DNA from: Clostridiaceae bacterium UBA6110
GTDB taxonomy: Bacteria; Bacillota; Clostridia; Clostridiales; Clostridiaceae
Direction: 5' to 3'
Length of the DNA: 23,455 nt
Assembly: GCA_002428415.1 (NCBI GenBank)
Contig: DIWI01000040.1
Coordinates: 1-23,455 of the forward strand
Shown here: positions 1-7,245 of the stretch, piece after piece
Layout: each line of letters starts with the position of its first letter
Position numbering within the stretch: the first letter of the stretch is position 1
Program-made: the position numbers and the translations under genes
The notes under the pieces: generated by a model
Seen by the model: only the letters and a program-made list of their open reading frames with translations
The model's database searches: none
What the model was told of the DNA's origin: nothing

Positions 1-177
1 GTACCTTATCACCTCAAAAGGATAATTGTCCACAACATCCGGATAATAAGGCGTTGCAACCACAACGTTCCCATGCTTTTCATTTATTACCCTTGCATAG
101 TTGTATATGGCATTTGCCACACCATCTATGGTAGGCGGGAAAGAATCATTGAATAGTCCTACTGTCAACTTGTCCAT
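1..177 (-). CDS. GT4-type glycosyltransferase, N-terminal fragment (runs off left edge)
   Basis: Only the first 59 codons are in the window; the gene continues beyond base 1. The N-terminus begins MDKLTVGLFNDSFPPTIDGV, the hallmark opening of GT4 glycosyltransferases that add sugars to diacylglycerol or other lipid acceptors (N-terminal Rossmann strand, then the 'F.D.FPP.IDGVA' loop). A later VVVATPYYPD stretch fits the second Rossmann strand. The ATG at 177 follows a strong GGAGGAG ribosome site four bases upstream. The family call is good; the acceptor, such as a membrane glycolipid, is inference because the catalytic C-terminal half is absent. Confidence 0.8.
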   Translation of the reverse strand, partial: MDKLTVGLFNDSFPPTIDGVANAIYNYARVINEKHGNVVVATPYYPDVVDNYPFEVIRY

Positions 178-351
178 GGCTCCTCCAAAACTGCTGAATC
201 ACATAGCCCTGTGCTTGTAGCCTTAATCACAACAACTATATTATAGCTCATGGAGTGTTAAAAATGAATTAAGATTAATCGCGATTATTGTTATCTGCTA
301 TATGAATTGATGCTCTATTAATTTTCATATTTTAAATATTCAATGCAATAT

Positions 352-379
352 AATTATAATATGTAGTTATATTATAATT
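352..379. repeat. AT-only inverted repeat upstream of the DUF3825 gene
   Basis: Two perfect 11-base arms (AATTATAATAT and its complement) are separated by the six bases GTAGTT, about 90 bases before the DUF3825 start. The dyad lies in a very AT-rich spacer between the outward-pointing glycosyltransferase gene and the DUF3825 gene. It could be a regulator site or simply low-complexity AT sequence. I see no U-tract, so terminator function is unlikely. Confidence 0.35.
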
Positions 380-468
380 TCTTCCACTAAAATTGTGGAT
401 ATTGTATTAAAAAATCACATGATTACATAATATTATTGTATATACACTATTAATTGGGTGGTGACATA

Positions 469-1218
469 ATGAAGCTATTTGATTTTGCATATTGTGGTTT
501 TGATTACTATCGGAAACTTGCTTCACTTGCAATCCAGTCGCCAGAGAAATGGAGCTTTAGTTCTAATAATGATAACTCAATTTTGAAAAACTATATCGAA
601 CACACGTTTTCAAAGGTGTATGATGAAGGCAAAGTTCTAATATCAGTGGATGAAAAGACAGCGGTATTCAATACAGGTCTATATGCTAACTACAATCAGG
701 TATTATATGCCCTATTAACAAAAAATAAGGTTAAGGCAAAGCAAAGCTGGTATCTGGATGGATTTCACACTCAATATACACTTTCTATGATGGGAATAAC
801 CGAACTACCAACTAGAGCCAATTACTTTACTGATCCGTCATCACTAGTTTTTGATACTAATTGTGATATTGTTTTGCAGTATTCGCATATTTTTGGGGAC
901 AAAGAAAATTTGGAGCGTATACCAGAGTCAGTTAGGCAAAGCTCAATCCGAAATATGATATTCGATGGTGCGGTACAATTAGCCAAACACAAAATAGACG
1001 CTAATTACAAAACTGCTATACCTCAATACTATAAAGGGAAAATCCAACTTCTGATTCCACTATGTCTAACAAATGAGACCTTGCCCGATTTAGCATTAGT
1101 CGTGAGTCGAAGTAACGATTTGAAGCAATATATGGGGCATACATGTTTGACTTTAGAAATGGCCTACAACAATGCCCGACTCATAGCAAGACCGGATAGC
1201 CTATGGTTACAGCCTTGA
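469..1218 (+). CDS. DUF3825-domain protein, stand-alone
   Basis: The protein has 249 residues if it starts at the ATG at 469, which has GGTGGTG 5-11 bases upstream; a longer TTG start at 454 would put that ribosome site inside the gene. It resembles DUF3825, a domain often found after OST-HTH/LOTUS RNA-binding modules. The visible family signatures are a 'VFNTGLY' segment, a 'WYLDGF' turn, 'YFTDPSSLVFDTN', and a C-terminal 'R.DSLWL' end. No OST-HTH, membrane segment or signal peptide is present, so this copy is the domain alone. Biochemical function is unknown; a role in RNA or nucleotide handling is inference from its usual partners. The gene is isolated, more AT-rich than its neighbours and flanked by dyads, which would fit acquisition by transfer. 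Confidence 0.65.
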   Translation: MKLFDFAYCGFDYYRKLASLAIQSPEKWSFSSNNDNSILKNYIEHTFSKVYDEGKVLISVDEKTAVFNTGLYANYNQVLYALLTKNKVKAKQSWYLDGFHTQYTLSMMGITELPTRANYFTDPSSLVFDTNCDIVLQYSHIFGDKENLERIPESVRQSSIRNMIFDGAVQLAKHKIDANYKTAIPQYYKGKIQLLIPLCLTNETLPDLALVVSRSNDLKQYMGHTCLTLEMAYNNARLIARPDSLWLQP

Positions 1219-1256
1219 AAACTTGACAATCACCTTACAATTGAATATATTTGAAT

Positions 1257-1277
1257 TGTGAACAGTAACTGTTCACA
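1257..1277. repeat. Perfect 21-base palindrome
   Basis: TGTGAACAGT, a central A, then ACTGTTCACA: ten-base arms with no mismatch, 39 bases after the DUF3825 stop codon. It has no following U-tract, so it is a better candidate for a protein-binding site or recombination site than for a terminator. It is followed directly by short tandem repeats. Confidence 0.5.
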
Positions 1278-1278
1278 G

Positions 1279-1309
1279 TTAAGTTAGTTATGCTTTTAAG
1301 TTAGTTATG
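1279..1309. repeat. Tandem TTAAGTTAGTTATG repeat (two copies)
   Basis: The 14-base unit TTAAGTTAGTTATG occurs at 1279-1292 and 1296-1309. A degenerate third copy (TGTTAGTCATG) begins near 1331. The repeats directly follow the 1257-1277 palindrome. No coding potential is visible here. Confidence 0.5.
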
Positions 1310-1397
1310 TTTTTGGATTAGACATCCAGTTTGTTAGTCATGTTTTTTGGTAGCTTTGTGATTTTAAGGTAACTTAAAGAAGTCACAGGAGGAAGGG

Positions 1398-1431
1398 AGA
1401 GGATTCGTATGAATCCTCTTTCTTCTTTTTT
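1398..1431 (+). terminator. Rho-independent terminator downstream of the DUF3825 gene
   Basis: A nine-base perfect stem (AGAGGATTC/GAATCCTCT) with a GTAT loop is followed by a pyrimidine tract ending in TTTTTT. It lies about 180 bases after the DUF3825 stop. The 1219-1533 gap otherwise holds the palindrome and tandem repeats listed above and no gene. Confidence 0.75.
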
Positions 1432-1499
1432 ACAATAAATGCTGCTGATGAGAATACTTGAGTTTTAAAATTAAGGTTTATATGAACTTGTATAAGCAA

Positions 1500-1523
1500 G
1501 GGCAGATGCTTTCACGTCCGCCC
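1500..1523 (-). terminator. Weak hairpin after the AtuA C-terminal-domain gene
   Basis: On the minus strand, GGGCGGA pairs with TCTGCCC (one G-U pair) around a 10-base loop, ten bases after the stop codon of the 1534-1833 gene. Only a short U-poor tail follows, so termination may be inefficient or may need another factor. Confidence 0.35.
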
Positions 1524-1533
1524 AAAACCAGTA

Positions 1534-1833
1534 TTATATTTCCATTTCAAGTATGTAAGAACTGAGGCTCTTGCCGTGCTTGTCCAGGGACAGCGACCTT
1601 GTTACACCGCCGCCAAGTGCATCGTACATCACGAAATTCAGAGCGCCGACATTTGGCAGCTCGTACCTTACAACCTCACCCTTCACGATATCCTTGAAAA
1701 AGTCCTTTACCTTATCAGTGGTCACCTTCTCCCTGATAAGCTCGAAATCCTTCATGTCATATGCAATCAGGGAAATGTTTGATATGTTTCCCTTGTCTCC
1801 TGTCCTTGAGTGTGCAATCTCCCAAAGCTTCAT
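1534..1833 (-). CDS. AtuA C-terminal domain protein (AtuA family, small subunit)
   Basis: This 99-residue protein matches the C-terminal domain of AtuA-family (acyclic terpene utilisation, DUF1446) proteins. The conserved start 'IAHSRTGDKGN' is at residues 6-16, followed by 'ELPNVGALNFVMYDALGGGVTRSL' (read as two segments around ALNFV) and a 'HGKSLSS' end. In many AtuA proteins this domain is fused to the large domain; here it is a separate gene. AGGAGGT precedes ATGATG, so the start is at 1833 or 1836, and either overlaps the TGA of the large AtuA gene, implying translational coupling. The two products probably form one complex. The reaction is not known for this subgroup, and the terpene name should not be taken as evidence of substrate. 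Confidence 0.8.
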   Translation of the reverse strand: MKLWEIAHSRTGDKGNISNISLIAYDMKDFELIREKVTTDKVKDFFKDIVKGEVVRYELPNVGALNFVMYDALGGGVTRSLSLDKHGKSLSSYILEMEI

Positions 1834-3179
1834 CATTTCACCTCCTGATACTTCACGCATACGTCCACATCGTCTCTGGAGATGAGGATTGAGGCTACGG
1901 AAACTATTTCTGCTGATGACTTAGTAGCTCCGCCTCCACCTGCAGGTCCGTTGGTATAAAGTGTCTCGACTTCCTCGCCAATCTTCTTTGCATCAGAGAG
2001 TTTCTTTGTCCTTGCTGCAACTCTAAGCCTTACTTCATCAGGAGCCTGTCCAGGGACTCTTTCCTGATTCCTGTAAAGTGAATTCACTCCAATGATCTCT
2101 ATTCTTAGCTCATCCACAGGTATCTGCCTTATTTTCAACCTGTCTTCCACGATCTGCCCTGCGAGGACTGCTCTCTCATAGCAGCCAGGTCCGCCGTAGC
2201 TGATTTCTCCCTCTCCTGTGAAGCAATCCCTGTATCCGATGCTCACCTTGAGTGTGTCAGTCTTCATATGTCCTGATGCTCCGGTTGCCCTTACAACATC
2301 CTTGGCTGTGTTTTCAAAGGATACCTTGGAAAAATCTGCAACCACGTCTGGAGTAAGGTACTTCTCAGGATCATGTATCTCGTAGATCATCTGTTCAGCA
2401 CATGTGTCCTTTGTTACAAGGCCACCTGTTCCTTCAACCTTGGTCACAATGAATTCTCCAGCCTCATCGACCTCGATAATCGGGAATCCGAGCTCTGAAA
2501 GGTTCGGTACATCCTTCCTGCCAGGATCCGCATAGTAACCGCCCGTTACCTGGCCACCGCACTCAAGCAGGTGACCGATGAGGGTTCCCTTGCCAAGAAG
2601 GTCCCATGAGTCTGTCTTCCATCCGAATTCATGTACAAGTGGTGCAAGGAACAGGGCAGGGTCAGCAACCCTTCCGGTGATTATAATATCTGCTCCGTTT
2701 CCCAGAGCCTCAACGATACCTTCTATTCCAAGATATGCGTTGGCTGAAACCACTTCTCCGTCGAGGTCCTTAAGAGCCTCTCCTGTTTCCCAGACCTTTG
2801 TGTCCTGGTACTTATCGAGCATTCCAAGGACATCATCTCCGCTCACACTGGCAATCTTCATGCCCTTGAGTCCCATGTCCTCGGCCATCTTTGCTACAAC
2901 TCTTGCTGCTCCATCTGGGTTTGCAGCACCCATGTTGGTGATTACCTTTACCTTGTTCTTGTAGGCAAGAGGAAGCACCTTCTCCATCCTCATCTCAAGA
3001 AGAGCATTGTAACCCTTATCCGGATTCTTCAGCTTCTCCTGCTGAGCTATGGCTATTGTCCTTTCAGCAAGGCACTCAAATCCGATATAGTCTATTTCGC
3101 CCTTCTCCATTAGCACCAGGGCCGGCTCGAGCCTGTCGCCTGCATAGCCTGCTCCGCTTCCTATTCTTAACTTCTTCAT
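1833..3179 (-). CDS. AtuA-family (DUF1446) acyclic terpene utilisation-like protein, large domain
   Basis: The protein has 448 residues from the ATG at 3179, which follows GGGAGGAAAG; the in-frame extension to 3209 overlaps the transporter gene and lacks a ribosome site. It is a typical DUF1446 protein. Recognisable parts are 'RIGSGAGYAGDR' at the N-terminus, 'DYIGFECLAERT', 'VITNMGAANPDGAA', 'DIIITGRVADPALFLAP' and 'ECGGQVTGGYYADPG'. Family members are cytoplasmic and tied to carboxylate or terpenoid-acid breakdown, but the chemistry is not established here. The gene is 19 bases after a CitMHS transporter gene and overlaps the gene for the missing C-terminal domain. The context suggests it acts on whatever acid the transporter imports. 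Regulation is probably by the sigma-54 promoter at 4532-4550. Confidence 0.85.
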   Translation of the reverse strand: MKKLRIGSGAGYAGDRLEPALVLMEKGEIDYIGFECLAERTIAIAQQEKLKNPDKGYNALLEMRMEKVLPLAYKNKVKVITNMGAANPDGAARVVAKMAEDMGLKGMKIASVSGDDVLGMLDKYQDTKVWETGEALKDLDGEVVSANAYLGIEGIVEALGNGADIIITGRVADPALFLAPLVHEFGWKTDSWDLLGKGTLIGHLLECGGQVTGGYYADPGRKDVPNLSELGFPIIEVDEAGEFIVTKVEGTGGLVTKDTCAEQMIYEIHDPEKYLTPDVVADFSKVSFENTAKDVVRATGASGHMKTDTLKVSIGYRDCFTGEGEISYGGPGCYERAVLAGQIVEDRLKIRQIPVDELRIEIIGVNSLYRNQERVPGQAPDEVRLRVAARTKKLSDAKKIGEEVETLYTNGPAGGGGATKSSAEIVSVASILISRDDVDVCVKYQEVK

Positions 3180-3198
3180 AATCTTTCCTCCCAAATGC

Positions 3199-4497
3199 CT
3201 ATATGGCAACTACTCCCATGACCAGAGCGACAACCAGCATTACCATAGTAGCCGCAAATGCCCATGGTATTGTATTCTTCTGATGCTCGCCAAGATCCAC
3301 TCCTGTAAGTCCAGTAAGAAGGAAGGTAGCAGCGGTAAGCGGGCTCACAGGGAATCCTGTTGTCATCTGTCCAAGTATGGAAGCTCTTCCGACCATAACA
3401 GGGTCTACTCCGAACTGTGCTGCAGCATTTGCGATTACCGGCATTACTCCAAAGTAGTATGAGTCAGGATCGAATATGAGGCTGAGCGGCATAGCAACTA
3501 TACCAGTTACCAGAGGTATGAGCTTGCCAAGTGACTGCGGTATCATTGCTACCATGAATTCTGACATTGCTGTTATCATTCCTGAATCCTTCATGATTCC
3601 GGTGAATGCGCCTGCAGCGAACAGCACGCTCGCCATCATAAGGGCTTCCTTGGCATGGGCATCAACCCTCGACCTCTGGTCCGAAACCTTAGGATAGTTG
3701 ACTATGAGTGCTATGCAGAATGCGAACATGAATACTACCTGCGGAGGCAATTTCGCTGATATCATCACAGCGATCGCAGCGATGATAAGCAGTATGTTGA
3801 ACACGAAAAGTCTGGGTCTCAGAAGCTTCTCCTTTTCTGCATCAACTGTAACCTCATGAACTGATGTATCATCTGTATCGAGTTTACCCAGCCTTGCCTT
3901 CTCCTTATTTCCAAGATAGTAGGCTACGAAAAGTACGAATGCAATACCTGAGAGCATTGGTACAAGAACCGGATTGAACAGCTTTGTTATTTCAATATTG
4001 AGCGCTGTTGCTGCCCTGAGCGTAGGTCCGCCCCATGGTACTATGTTCATTGTTCCGGCTGCAAGCGCGGTTACAGTAGCGAGTACTGACCTCTTCATGC
4101 CAAGTGCATCGTAAAGAGGAAGCATCGCAGGAATTGTAACGAGGAACGTTACCGCTCCTGAACCGTCAAGATGTACGATCATGGCAAGTATAGCTGTTCC
4201 GACTGTTATCTTAGCCGGATTCTTACCTACAACCTTGAGTATCTTGTTTATTATCGGATTGAATGTTCCGGCATCACTGAGGATACCGAAGAAGAGTATT
4301 GCGAAAATGAACATGACACCAGTCGGTGCAATGGTCTTGATACCATTGGTGATGAATGTTCCGACCTTGAGTCCTGATCCTGCGATGAGTGCAGTAAATG
4401 TAGGCACCGCGATGAGCGCTACAACAGGGGTAGCCTTTTTCGTCATTACCAGAACAAGTAATAGCAGTACTGTTGCCAAACCAAGAAATGCTAACAT
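3199..4497 (-). CDS. CitMHS-family citrate/divalent-metal:proton symporter-like transporter
   Basis: The protein has 432 residues and is almost wholly hydrophobic, with about 11-12 membrane segments and one polar loop near residues 195-225. It matches the CitMHS (CitM/CitH) family: 'AIVHLDGSGAVTFLVTIPAM' in two parts near residue 105-125, 'NIVPWGGPTLRAA' near 150, and a C-terminal half with 'IFDPDSYYFGVMPV' and 'FPVSPLTAATFLLTGLTGVDLG'. Known members import citrate complexed with Mg2+ or Ca2+ together with protons. The ATG at 4497 has AGGAGG six bases upstream. It is the first gene of the operon with the two AtuA genes and stands directly behind a sigma-54 promoter. The real substrate may be another di- or tricarboxylate; the AtuA partner argues for something unusual. 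Confidence 0.85.
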   Translation of the reverse strand: MLAFLGLATVLLLLVLVMTKKATPVVALIAVPTFTALIAGSGLKVGTFITNGIKTIAPTGVMFIFAILFFGILSDAGTFNPIINKILKVVGKNPAKITVGTAILAMIVHLDGSGAVTFLVTIPAMLPLYDALGMKRSVLATVTALAAGTMNIVPWGGPTLRAATALNIEITKLFNPVLVPMLSGIAFVLFVAYYLGNKEKARLGKLDTDDTSVHEVTVDAEKEKLLRPRLFVFNILLIIAAIAVMISAKLPPQVVFMFAFCIALIVNYPKVSDQRSRVDAHAKEALMMASVLFAAGAFTGIMKDSGMITAMSEFMVAMIPQSLGKLIPLVTGIVAMPLSLIFDPDSYYFGVMPVIANAAAQFGVDPVMVGRASILGQMTTGFPVSPLTAATFLLTGLTGVDLGEHQKNTIPWAFAATMVMLVVALVMGVVAI

Positions 4498-4531
4498 AAG
4501 ATTCCTCCTGAATAATTATTTCACTTTATGT

Positions 4532-4550
4532 TAAGCAATTGTCATGCCAA
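4532..4550 (-). promoter_or_regulatory. Sigma-54 (-24/-12) promoter of the CitMHS-AtuA operon
   Basis: On the minus strand the sequence reads TTGGCATGACAATTGCTT. The -24 GG (4548-4547) and -12 GC (4536-4535) are separated by exactly ten bases, as in the consensus TGGCACG-N4-TTGCW. The predicted transcript start is near 4523, about 26 bases before the transporter ATG. A sigma-54 activator gene and its probable binding sites lie directly upstream. Confidence 0.85.
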
Positions 4551-4613
4551 GTCATCTAAAGCTTTAAAACCATTGTAAATCAAGTATTTTCCTCGACTTA
4601 TCAATATATTCAT

Positions 4614-4629
4614 TTCCAATATACTGGAA
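4614..4629. promoter_or_regulatory. Activator site 1 (TTCCA-N6-TGGAA)
   Basis: The dyad TTCCAATATACTGGAA is centred about 75 bases upstream of the -24 element. It is the promoter-proximal member of three identical-arm sites and is presumed to bind the PAS/AAA+ activator encoded at 4762-6096. Confidence 0.7.
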
Positions 4630-4684
4630 TGTATTTCTAACTTTTGTTCAATCTTGTGCCTTGAAATCGTTATTATACAGCGCA

Positions 4685-4700
4685 TTCCAGTTTTTTGGAA
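4685..4700. promoter_or_regulatory. Activator site 2 (TTCCA-N6-TGGAA)
   Basis: The dyad TTCCAGTTTTTTGGAA has the same arms and same six-base spacer as sites 1 and 3. It is centred 71 bases from site 1 and 29 bases from site 3. Confidence 0.7.
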
Positions 4701-4713
4701 TTAAATCAATATA

Positions 4714-4729
4714 TTCCAGAAAACTGGAA
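4714..4729. promoter_or_regulatory. Activator site 3 (TTCCA-N6-TGGAA)
   Basis: The dyad TTCCAGAAAACTGGAA is the promoter-distal copy and abuts the terminator hairpin of the activator gene. The three sites match only in the arms; the spacers differ, as expected for a dimer-binding upstream activating sequence. Confidence 0.7.
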
Positions 4730-4758
4730 ACCCGGATATCCCTGAGGATGATCCGGGT
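4730..4758 (-). terminator. Terminator hairpin of the sigma-54 activator gene
   Basis: An eight-base stem (ACCCGGAT/ATCCGGGT) continues into an inner ATCC/GGAT stem with a CTGA loop and one bulged base. It begins three bases after the activator's TAG stop. The U-tract on the minus strand is short (GGGTTTCC), so strength is uncertain. Confidence 0.6.
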
Positions 4759-4761
4759 AAT

Positions 4762-6096
4762 CTACTTTATCTTGCTGTAAAGGCTCGCAAGGGATATGCC
4801 AAGTATTTCAGCAACCTTTTTCTTGCCTTCAAGGTTATGTCCATGGAGGTTCAGAAGCTTCGCTATCTCTTCTTTCTCGAATTTCCTGACCATGTCTGAC
4901 AGCCTTTCTGCTTTGGCATCAGAATCCACTGATGCCTGAATCCTGACAGGCAGGTTTCTTGAAGTGATGGTGTCATTCTCCATCATATTGACTGCAAATT
5001 CAATGGTATTTCGCAGTTCCCTGATGTTTCCCGGCCATCTGTAGGCAATTAGCATCTTTTTCGCATCGTCGCTCAGCCCAATGTCACTCTTCAGGTCATT
5101 CTTGTGCTGAATCAGGAAACTCTCCACAAGAGGGATGATATCAGCCCTTCTATCCCGTAATGGAGGAAGAACCACTGGAAAAACTGAGAGCCTGTAGAAC
5201 AGGTCCTCCCTGAAGCTTCCTGACGAAACCATGGTCTCCAGGTCTTTGTTTGTTGCCGCGATTACCCTCACATCAACAGAGATTTCCCTTATTCCCCCGA
5301 TCCTTCTCACCGTCTTTTCCTGTAGTGTCCTTAAAAGCTTTGCCTGAACCTCAGCTCCGATTTCTGCTATCTCGTCAAGGAATATGGTCCCGCCGTCAGC
5401 GGCTTCGAAAAGCCCGAGCTTACCGTCCTTTTTGGCTCCGGTGAATGACCCTTCCTCATATCCGAACAGCTCGCTTTCGAGAAGATTTACACCAAAGGAT
5501 GCGCAGTTTACTGCTATGAACGGTCCGTCCGCCCTACCCGAGGCATTGTGGATCGCCTGGGCTGCCATTTCCTTTCCGGTTCCGCTTTCCCCGTTCAGAA
5601 GGATCGTCGTATCCTTCTTCGCAATCCTTAAGAGAAGCTTCCTGACCTCCTTTGACCTGGGGTCTTGAGCCACCATGTCATCTATGGTGTATCTCGCCTT
5701 CTGGATCGCCTTCATCCTGCCCTCCAGCTTTGCTATCTTCGACTGGTACCTGCTAAGGGTCTGAGACAGGTCCAGAGCATCATCTATGGAGCTGGCTATG
5801 GATATGGCCCCCACTACCTCGCCCTTGGACAGTATCGGCGACATATTGACCACATAATCGACGCCGTTCTCCTCACGGAGTGCCCCAATTATCGGCTTCC
5901 TGCTTTGAAGAACGTTCGGAAGTCTTGCACCGTGCCTTACTTCCCGGAGCTTTCTTTCAACAATATCCTCATATCTCACGCCGGTTATCCTTGTGTAGGA
6001 TGCATTGACATACTTCACTGTTTCATCCCTGTCAATGATCAGTATTCCATCGTACAGCGAATCGAAGACTGACCTGATCCATGTATCTATAACCAA
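4762..6096 (-). CDS. PAS domain sigma-54-dependent transcriptional activator
   Basis: This is a 444-residue enhancer-binding protein. The layout is a PAS domain (about residues 8-105), a helical linker (108-135), an AAA+ domain (about 140-375) and a Fis-type helix-turn-helix at 423-444. Key residues are Walker A GESGTGKE (169-176), the sigma-54 contact loop GSFTGA (216-221, the accepted variant of GAFTGA), Walker B GGTIFLDE (235-242), and FRED/FYRL arginine fingers near 296-302. The start is TTG at 6096 with GAGGAGG seven bases before it. It is 12 bases after an ArAE exporter gene, so the two are cotranscribed. It probably senses a small acid through PAS and drives the CitMHS-AtuA operon just downstream through the three TTCCA-N6-TGGAA sites. 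Confidence 0.92.
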   Translation of the reverse strand: MVIDTWIRSVFDSLYDGILIIDRDETVKYVNASYTRITGVRYEDIVERKLREVRHGARLPNVLQSRKPIIGALREENGVDYVVNMSPILSKGEVVGAISIASSIDDALDLSQTLSRYQSKIAKLEGRMKAIQKARYTIDDMVAQDPRSKEVRKLLLRIAKKDTTILLNGESGTGKEMAAQAIHNASGRADGPFIAVNCASFGVNLLESELFGYEEGSFTGAKKDGKLGLFEAADGGTIFLDEIAEIGAEVQAKLLRTLQEKTVRRIGGIREISVDVRVIAATNKDLETMVSSGSFREDLFYRLSVFPVVLPPLRDRRADIIPLVESFLIQHKNDLKSDIGLSDDAKKMLIAYRWPGNIRELRNTIEFAVNMMENDTITSRNLPVRIQASVDSDAKAERLSDMVRKFEKEEIAKLLNLHGHNLEGKKKVAEILGISLASLYSKIK

Positions 6097-6108
6097 TGCT
6101 GAACCTCC

Positions 6109-7119
6109 TCAAGGCTTGATTCTGATTTTCCCGAACTTCTGCTTCTCGCTTTCAGAAAGCGCTTCAACAAAACTCCTTTTCACACTTATGAGGTTTTCAA
6201 GGTCGTTGACGTATTCATACAGAGACGCCCTGTTCTCGAATTCCTCCCTCGTCTTCGGAAGCTCCATTGCCCTGAATATTACCCTGTATTCCTCAAGCCC
6301 TGTGAGTGCAGCCTCCTTGGTATTTGGCTCGCTTACCTGGTCCGCCACATAATCTGTCAGCATTGCTGCCATTTCGGACTGAGCGTTTCCGTACCTCACA
6401 CGTTGGACATACTTTCCCATATTCTTCAGTAGCTCATACTGGCTGTTCCTCATGTCCATGTATCTCAGGAAATAGGTGACCTTACCATCAGGATGGTTAG
6501 ATGCCTCCAGAAGGGCCCTTTCTCTTCCTTGTCCTAGTACTGCTCCAAGATCTGTGACCAGTCTCCCGTCCTGTTTCGCCTCCAGAGGCTTTCTCAGGCA
6601 TGCGGCCATATCCTTCAGTACCTTTTTCATATTTTCCTCGATTAGTGTTATGTCTTCACACACCTTACCTTCAACGCTCGGTATGTGCATGTTCATCATA
6701 AGCCCTACACCGGCACCTATGACCATCTGCATGAATTCATTCAGAAGCCAGTTCGGGGCTACCGACTTAACTGAAAGTATGTGAGAAACAAGCACAGAAC
6801 AAGGTACTATTGCATCATGGAATTTAAATTTCACTGCCAATGGTATGAATATCAGAAGATAAACTCCGAACGACAGGGCAGTAAAACCCAGAATCGAGAA
6901 TACTACCGTACCGGTCGCAAGGGCCAATATAGTGGCTAGCAGCCTCTGCATGGCAAGGTCCCTGGATTTTTTCTTCGTGCTCTGTACGCTCAGAATTACT
7001 ATTATTCCAGAATTTGCCGCATAGCTCAGACCCAGCAGCTGTGATATGAATACAGCTATCGCTGCTCCAATTGCAGTCTTCAGTGTCCTGTAACCAATTA
7101 CCTTCCTTATCTTATCCAT
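6109..7119 (-). CDS. Aromatic acid exporter (ArAE/FUSC) family membrane protein
   Basis: The protein has 336 residues from the ATG at 7119 (GGAG eight bases upstream); a GTG at 7128 is possible but less well placed. The N-terminal 150 residues hold about five or six membrane segments, starting with the typical 'GYRTLKTAIGAAIAVFIS' and the 'SGIIVILSVQSTKKKS' loop of the ArAE_1 family. The C-terminal half is soluble, helical and charged, like the ArAE_1_C domain. Family members are poorly characterised in Firmicutes; p-hydroxybenzoate export by the E. coli relative AaeB is the best precedent. Being cotranscribed with the activator of an acid catabolic operon, it may export an excess or toxic acid. 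That role is inference. Confidence 0.75.
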   Translation of the reverse strand: MDKIRKVIGYRTLKTAIGAAIAVFISQLLGLSYAANSGIIVILSVQSTKKKSRDLAMQRLLATILALATGTVVFSILGFTALSFGVYLLIFIPLAVKFKFHDAIVPCSVLVSHILSVKSVAPNWLLNEFMQMVIGAGVGLMMNMHIPSVEGKVCEDITLIEENMKKVLKDMAACLRKPLEAKQDGRLVTDLGAVLGQGRERALLEASNHPDGKVTYFLRYMDMRNSQYELLKNMGKYVQRVRYGNAQSEMAAMLTDYVADQVSEPNTKEAALTGLEEYRVIFRAMELPKTREEFENRASLYEYVNDLENLISVKRSFVEALSESEKQKFGKIRIKP

Positions 7120-7156
7120 CAGCAACACTCCAATCTTAATAGAACCGTCTGTTACT

Positions 7157-7185
7157 AATATACATCGTTACAAATACCATTTCAA
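7157..7185 (-). promoter_or_regulatory. Sigma-70-type promoter of the exporter-activator operon
   Basis: On the minus strand TTGAAA (-35, 7185-7180) and TATATT (-10, 7162-7157) are 17 bases apart, 38 bases before the exporter ATG. The -35 overlaps a TTCAAA-N4-TTTGAA dyad (7181-7196) and one copy of an 11-base repeat that recurs in front of the divergent gene. Confidence 0.6.
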
Positions 7186-7245
7186 AGTTTTTTGAACAGT
7201 TTGCTTAAGCCTTTCTCAGCTGATGTTCACTAATATTTCAAAGTT
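7179..7245. repeat. Direct repeat ATTTCAAAGTT in the divergent promoter region
   Basis: ATTTCAAAGTT occurs at 7179-7189 and again at 7235-7245. The first copy covers the -35 of the exporter-activator operon; the second lies just before a TATAAT (7252-7257) that may be the -10 of the divergent GyrI-like gene. Shared control of both directions is possible. Confidence 0.45.

Noticed and set aside
1571..1885. Plus-strand open frame of 104 codons over the AtuA C-terminal-domain gene
   Set aside because: Shadow frame of the well-recognised minus-strand gene; no ribosome site and no family resemblance.
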